Source: Humitalea rosea (GTDB lineage Bacteria > Pseudomonadota > Alphaproteobacteria > Acetobacterales > Acetobacteraceae). Taken from it: 64,000 nucleotides of DNA. The stretch lies in NCBI RefSeq assembly GCF_003253705.1, contig NZ_QKYU01000001.1:248001-312000 (forward strand). The letters are read 5' to 3'. The notes below the pieces were generated by a model that was given only the letters and a program-made list of their open reading frames with translations, was not told where the DNA came from and did no database searches. Made by a program: the position numbers and the translations under genes. This document shows positions 27,121 to 34,991 of the stretch, piece by piece; the first letter of the stretch is position 1; each line of letters opens with the position of its first letter.

Positions 27121-28926
27121 TCAGAACCGGGCCAGGAAACGGGTATAGACGGCCTGTTCTTCGAGCGGGGGCAGCGCCTCCGAGCCCGCATCGACCCGGC
27201 GGCTGACGCGTTTCACGCCCTCCAGCTCGAACTGATAGGATTCGTTCAAGGTCAGGCGCAGGCCGAGGCCGAAGGAGGAGACGCGGCGGTTGGGATCGGT
27301 GTTGTTCTCGAAGGCACGCCCGAAGTCGCGGAAGGCGTAGAGCTGCGAGGCGATGGTCAGCGGGCCGAAAGGCGTGTCAGGGATCTCGAAGCGGCGATCG
27401 ATCTGCGCCTCGAACGAGGCGCCGATGGCGCGATCCCCGGTGACCTGCCCGGAGTAGAAACCGCGGCCCAGCCGGTTGCCGCCGAAGTAGAATTTCTCGG
27501 ACGAGGGCAGCACGTCATCGCTCCACTGCCCGGCGACGCTGGCCTGGAGCGACAGGCTCGCCGCGTCATCCAGCAGGAACAGCGGCTGGTTGCGGGTGAC
27601 GTCGAAGTTGACCTTCTGGAAGCCGAAATCGCTGCCGGGCCGGCCGGCGGTGACGCTATTGGCCCCGGTCGCGCCGAAGGCCTCAAGCCCGCGGCTGACG
27701 CGGATCAGGCCGAAGCTGCTGGCCTGGGGCAGGAAGGGGATGACGCTTTCCAGCAGGGAGCCATCGAGCGCCAGGCGCAGCGCCCGCACCGAATCATAGG
27801 ATTGCCGCGCCTGGAAGGGGGTGAAGCCCTGCTTCACCTCGCTCTCCAGCGCATCGAGCCCGGCGCTGACGTTCAGGTTCACCGGCCGTGAGCGGATGAT
27901 CGGATAGATCAGCGCGGCGCCCAAGACGCGCGTCGCGCCGGCATAGCCGTTCTGGGCGAGGCTGCCGTCCGGCCGCGCCCGCCCGGCCCCGGCGTAGAGC
28001 CGCATCCGCAGCCCGGAGCCGCCGATGAAGAACTCCTCGCTGACCTGCCCGAAGCGCTGGGTATCGCTCTCGGACTGGTACAGCGCGAGTTCGGTGCGCT
28101 CGCCGAGGGAGGTGAAGGAATTGGCCGAGATCGCGCCCAGCACCTGCCAGGGGCCGGTCAGCTCATAGGCGCGGTTGTCGGTGGTGACATAGCCGCTGAC
28201 ACTGCGGCGGGAGACCTGCGCCACGAGTTGCAGCGCGCCCGGCTCGCCGGCGACCGGGCGCAGCAGCCCGCGCACGGTGACGCCGGGGATGTCGGAGGCG
28301 AGCAGCAGCGCCCGCTCGATCGCCGCCCCGGTCAGCGGGCGGACTTCCGTCAGCGGGTTGAGGAAGCGCAGCACCTGGGTGCCTGCCGGGCCGATATCGC
28401 CCTCCAGCTTCACCTCGGAGACATAGCCCTCGACCACGGTGAACCGCAGTTCGGCGCCCCCGGGGGCCGGGGCGCCGGGGGCCGGGGCGACGGAGGCGTT
28501 GACGGCGGCGAAGGGATAGCCCGCCTCACGCCAGATCCGCAGCAGGTCGAGCCGCGCCTCCTCGATGCGGGAGAGCGGGATGGTGGCGCCCTCCAGCCCC
28601 TCCACCGCCGGGCGCAGCCGGGCGGCGGGGATGGTTTCCGAATCGGGCAGCACCACCCGGCCGATGGTGATCCGCTGCGCCGCACCCGGCCCGGTCTGGG
28701 GCACCAGCGGCGGTGGGGCGATCGAGGGCGCGAGGCTCGGCGGGGTGGTGGGCGCGAGGCGCTCGATCGGGCTTGCCGTCGGTGGCGCGGGCGCTGTCTG
28801 CGCACGCGCGCCAGCACTGAGCGCGGCCAGGGCGAGGACGGCGACCCAGGGGAGGGGGTGCGTCGCCCATTGCCCGGCTGCTGACAGCCGAGACGACATC
28901 CGCCGAACCGACATCCGCAGCGCCAT
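27121..28926 (-). CDS. Two-partner secretion outer-membrane transporter TpsB (ShlB/FhaC/HecB family)
   Basis: A 601-residue protein from the ATG at 28926. This start follows an AAAGGG-like site and gives a signal peptide (WVAVLALAALSAGARA). A longer in-frame start at 29112 would add 62 unlikely residues. A proline-rich segment is followed by two POTRA-like domains (about 75-235, including FTVVEGYVSEVKLEGDIG) and a 16-strand-type beta-barrel. GGNRLGRGFYSG near residue 450 corresponds to the conserved loop-6 RGF/Y motif, and the protein ends in Phe (LARF) as Omp85-family barrels do. It exports the adjacent TpsA across the outer membrane and is the first gene of the tpsB-tpsA-CHAT-kinase operon. 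Confidence 0.92.
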   Translation of the reverse strand: MALRMSVRRMSSRLSAAGQWATHPLPWVAVLALAALSAGARAQTAPAPPTASPIERLAPTTPPSLAPSIAPPPLVPQTGPGAAQRITIGRVVLPDSETIPAARLRPAVEGLEGATIPLSRIEEARLDLLRIWREAGYPFAAVNASVAPAPGAPAPGGAELRFTVVEGYVSEVKLEGDIGPAGTQVLRFLNPLTEVRPLTGAAIERALLLASDIPGVTVRGLLRPVAGEPGALQLVAQVSRRSVSGYVTTDNRAYELTGPWQVLGAISANSFTSLGERTELALYQSESDTQRFGQVSEEFFIGGSGLRMRLYAGAGRARPDGSLAQNGYAGATRVLGAALIYPIIRSRPVNLNVSAGLDALESEVKQGFTPFQARQSYDSVRALRLALDGSLLESVIPFLPQASSFGLIRVSRGLEAFGATGANSVTAGRPGSDFGFQKVNFDVTRNQPLFLLDDAASLSLQASVAGQWSDDVLPSSEKFYFGGNRLGRGFYSGQVTGDRAIGASFEAQIDRRFEIPDTPFGPLTIASQLYAFRDFGRAFENNTDPNRRVSSFGLGLRLTLNESYQFELEGVKRVSRRVDAGSEALPPLEEQAVYTRFLARF

Positions 28927-29168
28927 GACCAACCCTTTGAGTAACACTTGCACAACGTAACATCCTGTCGCCGGAGCGCAATCGCCAAGCAAAACACGAT
29001 CGCCAAGTCCTGGCCTCTCGCCAGTTCTGGCCATCTGTTGCGATGCGGCATTCAGCCTCCATGCGGTGCCGTGGTCATGGCCGGGCCGCGCTGGGCGTCG
29101 CGGATTTTTCATCCTTGCCGTGGCGCGGTGCCGTCGGGCGGGGCGGGCGGCCGCGTCCGGGCGATGAT

Positions 29169-29207
29169 GGTTTCATGACATGGTTTCATGACGCGGCTTC
29201 ATGACAT
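29169..29207. repeat. Three tandem 13-bp repeats each holding TTCATGAC
   Basis: ggtttcatgacat (29169-29181), ggtttcatgacgc (29182-29194) and ggcttcatgacat (29195-29207) follow each other without a gap. Each contains the palindrome TCATGA. A regular 13-bp phasing of a palindromic core suits repeated binding of a dimeric regulator, but no regulator is known here. Confidence 0.75.
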
Positions 29208-29270
29208 GAACGCAACAATTATGCCTCGGCCAATCCATCGCCGGTGACGGCCCCGCCGCCGGGGGGCAGG

Positions 29271-29286
29271 ACAATAAATCGATTGT
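29271..29286. promoter_or_regulatory. Inverted repeat ACAAT-N6-ATTGT
   Basis: A 16-bp dyad (acaat 29271-29275, attgt 29282-29286) in an AT-rich pocket 177 bp before livG. It could be a small operator. Short arms make chance occurrence possible. Confidence 0.35.
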
Positions 29287-29356
29287 TACCATCCTCGGGT
29301 GTTTCGACGGCGGATTCTTGTCTTCGCTTGCAAGCCGGCCACGGTCCAGGCATCAA

Positions 29357-29380
29357 TGGGTCACTGGGTCACTGGGTCAC
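29357..29380. repeat. Three tandem copies of TGGGTCAC
   Basis: Perfect 8-bp direct repeats at 29357-29364, 29365-29372 and 29373-29380, about 80 bp before the livG start. They may be a slippage tract or an activator-binding array in the 5' leader or promoter of the liv operon. Confidence 0.7.
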
Positions 29381-29462
29381 TCGAGGCCGTGGCCCGACAC
29401 AGCGTGATCGCCCAAAAATACCCGTAAACCAACGGGCCATCACATCAGGGGGGGAGGACTCG

Positions 29463-30284
29463 GTGTCGAATACGACGACCGAAAGGACAGCCGGCATTTC
29501 GTCGGGGCAGCAACCGGCATTGTTGGAGACGCGCGGCCTCACGAAGGAATTTCGTGGCTTCGTCGCTGTCTCCGACGTGAACCTGTCGGTTCAGCCGGGC
29601 ACCATCCACGGGCTGATCGGCCCGAATGGTGCGGGCAAGACCACCTGCTTCAACCTGCTGACCAAGTTCCTGCAGCCGACCCGCGGCACGATCCATTATA
29701 ATGGGCGCAACATCACGCGCATGGCGCCGGCGGATATCGCGCGGCTGGGGCTGATCCGCTCCTTCCAGATCTCCGCGGTCTTCGCGAGCCAGACGGTGCT
29801 GGAGAATGTCCGGCTCGCGCTGCAACGCGAACGCGGCGCCTCCTTCGACTTCTGGCGCAGCGAGGCGCCGCTGCGGGCCTACAATGAGCGTGCCATGGCG
29901 CTGCTCGAGGATGTCGGGCTGGCCGAATACGCGACTGCCACCGCCGGCAGCCTGCCCTATGGCCGCAAGCGGGCGCTGGAGATCGCCACGACCCTGGCCA
30001 TGGACCCGAAGATGATGCTGCTCGACGAGCCGACCGCCGGCATGACGCATGCCGATGTGGACCACATCGTGGAGCTGGTGAAGCGCGTGGCGCAGGGGCG
30101 GACGGTGCTGATGGTTGAGCACAACCTCAAGGTCGTCGAAGGGCTCTGCGACACCATCACCGTGCTGACCCGCGGCCGGGTGCTGGCCGAGGGACCCTAT
30201 GCCGAGGTCTCCCGCAATCCCGAGGTGATCGCGGCCTATCTCGGCACCGATCCCGAACAATCCGGGGCCATGGCGCATGCTTGA
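29463..30284 (+). CDS. livG: Branched-chain-amino-acid-type ABC importer ATPase (LivG-like)
   Basis: A 273-residue protein. GTG 29463 is chosen because gggggaggac lies just upstream and homology begins soon after; the longer open frame from 29244 runs through the promoter region. Walker A is GPNGAGKTT (53-61), the signature-like segment LPYGRKRALEIA is as in LivG proteins, and Walker B is MMLLDEPTAG. It energises uptake together with LivF, and its end overlaps livF by 8 bp. The operon order livG-livF-livK-livH-livM puts the ATPases before the binding protein, unlike the classic E. coli order. The substrate is not predictable from sequence alone. Confidence 0.9.
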   Translation: MSNTTTERTAGISSGQQPALLETRGLTKEFRGFVAVSDVNLSVQPGTIHGLIGPNGAGKTTCFNLLTKFLQPTRGTIHYNGRNITRMAPADIARLGLIRSFQISAVFASQTVLENVRLALQRERGASFDFWRSEAPLRAYNERAMALLEDVGLAEYATATAGSLPYGRKRALEIATTLAMDPKMMLLDEPTAGMTHADVDHIVELVKRVAQGRTVLMVEHNLKVVEGLCDTITVLTRGRVLAEGPYAEVSRNPEVIAAYLGTDPEQSGAMAHA

Positions 30285-30996
30285 CGCGACGACGGCGCCG
30301 CCGCTGCTGAAGATCGACGCGCTGGAGGCTTGGTACGGCGAAAGCCATGTGCTGCACGGCGTCGGCATCGAGGTGCGGCAGGGCGAGGTGGTGACCCTGC
30401 TCGGCCGCAACGGCGCGGGCAAGACCACGACCCTGCGCTCCATCATGGGGCTGGTCGGGCGCCGCACCGGCTCCATCGCCTATGAGGGGCGGGAGATGAT
30501 CGGGCTGCGCTCCGACCTCATCGCCCGCGCCGGCATCGGCTATTGCCCCGAGGAGCGCGGCATCTTCGCCAGCCTCGATGTCACCGAGAATCTGATGCTG
30601 CCGCCGGTGGTGCGCGCGGGGGGGCTCGACCTGCCGACGATCTACGCGCTGTTCCCCAACCTGAAGGAACGCGCGCGCAGCCCCGGCACCAAGCTTTCGG
30701 GCGGCGAGCAGCAGATGCTCGCGATCGCCCGCATCCTGCGCACCGGCGCCAGGCTGCTGCTGCTGGACGAGCCGACCGAGGGCCTGGCCCCGGTCATCGT
30801 GCAGCAGATCGGCGCCATGATCCGCGAGATCAAGCAACGCGGCTTCACCGTGCTGCTGGTCGAGCAGAACTTCCGTTTCGCGCAGACCGTCGCGGACCGG
30901 CATTACGTCATGGAACATGGTCGCGTGGTGGATATGGTCCCGAATTCGGACATGGCGTCGAACGTTGAACGCCTGCACGAATACCTTGGCGTCTAA
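30277..30996 (+). CDS. livF: Branched-chain-amino-acid-type ABC importer ATPase (LivF-like)
   Basis: A 239-residue ATPase, the usual LivF length. Walker A is GRNGAGKTT (43-51), the signature is LSGGEQQMLAIARIL, and Walker B is LLLLDEPTEGLAP. These features, and the short C-terminus, separate LivF from LivG. It pairs with the preceding LivG as the cytoplasmic motor. The ATG at 30277 lies inside the end of livG, so translation is coupled. The binding-protein gene starts 21 bp downstream after a strong ggaggaa site. Confidence 0.91.
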   Translation: MLDATTAPPLLKIDALEAWYGESHVLHGVGIEVRQGEVVTLLGRNGAGKTTTLRSIMGLVGRRTGSIAYEGREMIGLRSDLIARAGIGYCPEERGIFASLDVTENLMLPPVVRAGGLDLPTIYALFPNLKERARSPGTKLSGGEQQMLAIARILRTGARLLLLDEPTEGLAPVIVQQIGAMIREIKQRGFTVLLVEQNFRFAQTVADRHYVMEHGRVVDMVPNSDMASNVERLHEYLGV

Positions 30997-31017
30997 ATAA
31001 CAATCCTGGAGGAAAGC

Positions 31018-32259
31018 ATGGAAAACTTCGACCGCCGCACCATCCTCGCGGCGTTGGCCGCGGCCCCGGCCATCGGGACTGTCATGACCACGCGCAGCGC
31101 ACGCGCCCAGGCTGCCAACACCATCAAGATCGGCGTGCTGAACGACCAGTCCGGCCTGTACCGCGACCTGTCCGGCCCCGGCTCGACCCAATGCGTCCGC
31201 CAAGCGATCGTCGACAGCGGCATCACCGCCCGTGGCATCACCGTCGAAGTGCTCCAGGCCGACCATCAGAACCGCCCCGACGTCGGCTCGACCGTGGCGC
31301 GCCAGTGGATCGACCGCGACGGCGTCGATATCATCGTCGATGTGCCCTCCTCGGGCGTGGCGCTGGCGGTGAACACGCTGGTCAGGGAACGCGACAAGGT
31401 CTACCTGAATTCCGGTGCGGCGACCTCGGACCTGACCGGCTCGGCCTGCGCGCCGACCACGATCCACTGGACCTACGACACCTGGATGCTGGCCCAGTCC
31501 ACCGGCGGCGCGATGGTGCGCGCGGGCGGGTCGTCCTGGTTCTTCATCACCGCCGACTACGCCTTCGGCCACGCGCTGGAGCGCGACACCGGCGCCTTCG
31601 TCCGCAGCCAGGGCGGCAGCATCATCGGCTCGGTCCGCACGCCCTTCCCGGGCACCACGGATTTCTCCTCCTTCCTGCAGCAGGCGCGGCGTTCGGGCGC
31701 CAAGGTCATCGCCCTGGCCAATGCGGGCGGCGACACCAGCAACTCCATCAAGCAGGCCGCGGAATTCCGCATCACTCGCGGCGGCACCAAGCTGGCGGGG
31801 CTGCTCGTCTTCGTCACCGACGTGCATGCGCTCGGGCTTGCGACCGCGCAGGGGCTCGTGCTGTCGGAGACCTTCTACTGGGATCTGAACGAGCGCACCC
31901 GCACCTTCACCCAGCGGGTGAACCTGCCCGATGGCATGAAGCCCTCCATGGTGCAGGCCGGCTGCTATTCCTCCGTGCTGCACTACCTGAAGGCGGTCGC
32001 CGACATGGGCGTGCCCGCGGCCAAGGCCTCCGGCGCCGCCGCCGTCGCGCGCATGAAGGCGATGCCGACCGACGACGACTGCTTCGGTGCCGGCAGCATT
32101 CGCTCCGATGGGCGCAAGCTGCACCCCTGCTATTTGTTCGAGGTGAAGACCCCGGAAGAGAGCAAGGGCGCCTGGGACTACTACAAGCTGCTGGGCACGA
32201 CCCCGGCCGACCAGGCCTTCCGCCCGCTCGCCGAAGGTGGTTGCAGCCTGCCGGCCTGA
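31018..32259 (+). CDS. Periplasmic substrate-binding protein of the Liv-type ABC importer
   Basis: A 413-residue protein with ctggaggaaag before the ATG. The N-terminus has a Tat-like or Sec signal (MENFDRRTILAALAAAPAIG with two arginines before the hydrophobic part; cleavage near RAQA, residue 33). The mature part has the type I periplasmic binding fold of the LivJ/LivK class: IKIGVLNDQSGLYRDLSGPG at its start and a DYAFGHALERD segment. It delivers ligand to the LivH/LivM channel. It is somewhat longer than LivJ/LivK and closer to the broad amide/urea/amino-acid binding clade; the ligand is unknown. Confidence 0.88.
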   Translation: MENFDRRTILAALAAAPAIGTVMTTRSARAQAANTIKIGVLNDQSGLYRDLSGPGSTQCVRQAIVDSGITARGITVEVLQADHQNRPDVGSTVARQWIDRDGVDIIVDVPSSGVALAVNTLVRERDKVYLNSGAATSDLTGSACAPTTIHWTYDTWMLAQSTGGAMVRAGGSSWFFITADYAFGHALERDTGAFVRSQGGSIIGSVRTPFPGTTDFSSFLQQARRSGAKVIALANAGGDTSNSIKQAAEFRITRGGTKLAGLLVFVTDVHALGLATAQGLVLSETFYWDLNERTRTFTQRVNLPDGMKPSMVQAGCYSSVLHYLKAVADMGVPAAKASGAAAVARMKAMPTDDDCFGAGSIRSDGRKLHPCYLFEVKTPEESKGAWDYYKLLGTTPADQAFRPLAEGGCSLPA

Positions 32260-32287
32260 ACCGGCACGCCGCTTTGTGAACTGACCT

Positions 32288-32317
32288 CCGCTGAACTGAT
32301 GACCGCTGAACTGATGA
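32288..32317. repeat. Two perfect 15-bp tandem repeats
   Basis: ccgctgaactgatga occurs at 32288-32302 and again at 32303-32317, in the 74-bp gap between the binding-protein and livH genes. A partial third copy (tgaactgacct) precedes it at 32277. It is a direct repeat, not a hairpin, and may be a recent duplication. Confidence 0.7.
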
Positions 32318-32333
32318 CCGGGGCCCCAACGCC

Positions 32334-33200
32334 GTGATCGAAGATATCCTTTCGCAAATGGTGCTGGGGCTGGTGAACGGCGCCTTTTATGCACTGCTAT
32401 CGCTTGGGCTTGCCGTGATTTTCGGCATGCTCAACGTCGTCAATTTCAGCCATGGCGCCCTGTTCATGATGGGCGCCTTCGTCGCCTGGATGCTGCTGAA
32501 CTGGCTCGGGATCGGGTATTGGTGGGCGCTGCTGCTCTCACCCCTGATCGTGGGCACCTTCGGCGTGCTGTTGGAGCGGCTGATGATCAGCCGTCTCTAC
32601 AAGCTCGGCCATCTCTACGGCATGCTGCTGACCTTCGGCCTCGGGCTGATCATCGAGGGGGTGTTCCGCAACGAGTTCGGCTCCTCGGGCCTGCCCTATT
32701 CGCCGCCGCCGGAGTTCCGGGCGCTGACGGTGGATTTCGGCTTCATGATCCTGCCGGGCTATCGCGCCTGGGTGGTGCTCGCCTCGCTCATCGTCTGCCT
32801 CGCCACCTGGGTCGTCATCGAGAAGACGCGGCTCGGCTCCTATCTGCGGGCCGCGACGGAACGGGCGGAGCTGGTGCAGGCCTTCGGCATCAACGTGCCG
32901 CGCATGATCACCCTGACCTATGGTGGCGGCGTGGCGCTGGCCGCCTTCGCTGGCGTGCTGGCCGCGCCGATCTATTCGGTGAACCCGAACATGGGATCGA
33001 ACTTCATCATCACGGTCTTCGCGGTGGTGGTGATCGGGGGGATGGGGTCCATCCTCGGCTCCGTCGTCACCGGCTTCGCGCTCGGGATGATCGAGGGCTT
33101 CGCCCGCGTGGTCTATCCCGAAGCCTCGGCGACCGTGGTTTTCGTCATCATGGCCGTGGTGCTGCTGACGCGCCCGGCCGGCCTGTTCGGGAGGGCCTGA
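32334..33200 (+). CDS. livH: Liv-type ABC importer inner-membrane permease LivH
   Basis: A 288-residue, highly hydrophobic protein starting at GTG 32334. It has the LivH pattern: LVNGAFYALLSLGLAVIFGM followed by LNVVNFSHGALFMMGAF in the first helices, and a C-terminal region VIGGMGSILGSVVTGFALG that carries the ATPase-contact segment. About eight transmembrane helices are expected. It forms the channel with LivM, whose gene begins 3 bp downstream. Confidence 0.91.
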   Translation: MIEDILSQMVLGLVNGAFYALLSLGLAVIFGMLNVVNFSHGALFMMGAFVAWMLLNWLGIGYWWALLLSPLIVGTFGVLLERLMISRLYKLGHLYGMLLTFGLGLIIEGVFRNEFGSSGLPYSPPPEFRALTVDFGFMILPGYRAWVVLASLIVCLATWVVIEKTRLGSYLRAATERAELVQAFGINVPRMITLTYGGGVALAAFAGVLAAPIYSVNPNMGSNFIITVFAVVVIGGMGSILGSVVTGFALGMIEGFARVVYPEASATVVFVIMAVVLLTRPAGLFGRA

Positions 33201-33203
33201 GAC

Positions 33204-34187
33204 ATGGCTGACGGCAGCGGTTTCTCGCCCGCCCCCGCGGCGGCCAAGGATGTCCTCTTCGGCTTCACCTTGGCGCAGCTGCTGGCCTTCGGGCTGATGG
33301 TCGCCTTCGTGGTGATCAGCCCGTTCATCCTCTACCCCGTCTTTTTGATGAACGTCCTGTGCTTCGCGCTCTTCGCCTGCGCCTTCAACCTGTTGATCGG
33401 CTACCTCGGCCTGCTGAGCTTCGGCCATGCCGCCTTCTTCGGCATGGGCGGCTATATCTGCGGCCATCTGGCCAAGGTGCTCGGGCTGCCGCCGGAGCTT
33501 GCGATCATCGCCGGCGGTCTGGTCGCGGCGGCACTTGGCGCCGGCATGGGGTGGCTGGCGATCCGGCGCACCGGCATCTACTTTGCCATGGTGACCCTGG
33601 CGCTGGCGCAGATGGTCTACTTCTTCTGCCTGCAGGCGCCCTTCACCCATGGCGAGGATGGCATCCAGTCCATCCCGCGCGGCAAGCTGCTGGGGTTCTT
33701 CGACCTCAGCAACGACTTCACCCTCTATTGGCTGGTCGCGGGCATCTTCCTCGCCGGCTTCCTGATGATCCACCGGATCGTGCATTCGCCCTTCGGCCAG
33801 GTGATGAAGGCGATCCGGGAAAACGAGCCCCGCGCCATCTCGCTCGGCTATCGCGCGGATGACTACAAGCTGATCGCCTTCATCCTCTCGGCCGGGCTCG
33901 CCGGCGTGGCCGGGGCGACGAAATCCATCGTCTTCGGCATCGCCACCCTGAACGACGTGCATTGGAACATGAGCGGGGAGGTCGTGCTGATGACCCTGCT
34001 CGGTGGCCTCGGCACGGTGTTCGGCCCGGTGGTGGGGGCGGCGGTGATCATCACCATGCAGAACTACCTTGCCGAATTCGGCGCCTGGGTCACGGTGATG
34101 CAGGGCGGGATCTTCGTGATCTGCGTGCTTGCCTTCCGGCGAGGCATCATTGGCGAGATCGCCAATTTTCTGCGCGTTCGGCTGTAG
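33204..34187 (+). CDS. livM: Liv-type ABC importer inner-membrane permease LivM
   Basis: A 327-residue membrane protein with the LivM signature NLLIGYLGLLSFGHAAFFGM split over residues about 55-75, IRRTGIYFAMVTLALAQM, and the coupling segment containing SAGLAGVAG. The C-terminus GGLGTVFGPVVGAAVI matches the family. It is the last gene of the liv operon and is followed by a 99-bp gap before the next same-strand operon. Confidence 0.91.
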   Translation: MADGSGFSPAPAAAKDVLFGFTLAQLLAFGLMVAFVVISPFILYPVFLMNVLCFALFACAFNLLIGYLGLLSFGHAAFFGMGGYICGHLAKVLGLPPELAIIAGGLVAAALGAGMGWLAIRRTGIYFAMVTLALAQMVYFFCLQAPFTHGEDGIQSIPRGKLLGFFDLSNDFTLYWLVAGIFLAGFLMIHRIVHSPFGQVMKAIRENEPRAISLGYRADDYKLIAFILSAGLAGVAGATKSIVFGIATLNDVHWNMSGEVVLMTLLGGLGTVFGPVVGAAVIITMQNYLAEFGAWVTVMQGGIFVICVLAFRRGIIGEIANFLRVRL

Positions 34188-34286
34188 CAGCCGCCTCACA
34201 GGGCCTCATTCCGGCATATTCACGGCGGCGATGCCAATGCATAGGGTGACGCATGCACGTTTCCCTTCGATGACATTGCCGCCGCG

Positions 34287-34991
34287 ATGACCTGGTCGAT
34301 CCTGGCGCGGGACCCGGCGACCGGCGCCCTGGGGGCCGCCGTCACCACCCGCTTCTTCGCGGTCGGCGCGGTCTGCCCGATGGTCCGGGCCGGGGTCGGC
34401 GTGGTGTGCAGCCAGGCGCTGGTCAATCCGCTCTGGCGGCAGGCGGGCCTGGATGCGCTGGCGGCGGGGCAGGGGCCCGAGGCCGCCGTCGCCGCCTTGG
34501 TCGCGGCCGATGCCGGATCGCACATGCGCCAGCTTCACCTCATGGCCGCCGATGGCCGCTCGGCCCGCCATACCGGCGCTGACTGCATCGCCTCGGCCGG
34601 CCATGGCGCGGAGCCGGATGTCTCGGTCGCCGGCAACATGCTGGCCGGGCCTGCGGTGCTGGCCGCCACGCTTGCCGCCTTCCTGGCCACTGCCGGGATG
34701 CCGCTGTCCGACCGCCTGCTGGCGGCGCTGGAGGCCGGGCAGGCCGCGGGCGGCGACAAGCGCGGGCGGCAATCCGCCGCACTTCTGATCGCCAGCCGCG
34801 ATGCCACCCCCGATCTGGACCTGCGCGTGGACGACCATCCCGATCCGTTGGCCGAGCTGCGCCGGCTGCACAGCGTGGCGCAGCGGCGCTTCGTGCACTT
34901 CCGCCGCCACATGGCCAGCGCGGACGGACCCGGCACGCTGGACCGCATGGTGCTGGAGGCCGAGATCGCCGCCGCCGAGGCGCTGGCATGA
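34287..34991 (+). CDS. DUF1028 family protein (Ntn-hydrolase-like fold)
   Basis: A 234-residue protein with the typical DUF1028 start MTWSILARDPATGALGAAV, an internal VGAVCPMVRAGVGVVCSQAL segment and the NMLAGPAVLAA motif. The family has an Ntn-hydrolase-like fold but no settled activity. Its stop overlaps the start of the downstream peptide-transporter ATPase by 4 bp (ATGA at 34988), so it is the first gene of that operon; a role in processing imported peptides or amides is plausible but unproven. No clear ribosome-binding site precedes the ATG. An imperfect inverted repeat (34223-34233 with 34274-34284) lies in the leader and could mask the start. Confidence 0.85.
   Translation: MTWSILARDPATGALGAAVTTRFFAVGAVCPMVRAGVGVVCSQALVNPLWRQAGLDALAAGQGPEAAVAALVAADAGSHMRQLHLMAADGRSARHTGADCIASAGHGAEPDVSVAGNMLAGPAVLAATLAAFLATAGMPLSDRLLAALEAGQAAGGDKRGRQSAALLIASRDATPDLDLRVDDHPDPLAELRRLHSVAQRRFVHFRRHMASADGPGTLDRMVLEAEIAAAEALA

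Larger units (their letters stand above)
28927..29462. promoter_or_regulatory. Divergent control region between tpsB and livG
   Basis: A 536-bp gene-free stretch between two outward-facing operons, so it must hold both promoters. It is distinctly more AT-rich around 28940-29000 and 29165-29300 than its surroundings. It contains three 13-bp repeats (29169-29207), an ACAAT/ATTGT inverted repeat (29271-29286) and three 8-bp repeats (29357-29380), listed separately. No convincing small gene was seen; the open frames reading through it are extensions of the two flanking genes. I could not fix -35/-10 boxes with confidence. Confidence 0.7.

Noticed and set aside
30157-32394. A 745-codon minus-strand frame over the livG/livF/livK genes
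   Set aside because: Antisense to genes with intact ABC motifs; its translation is His/Arg/Gly-rich without any domain.
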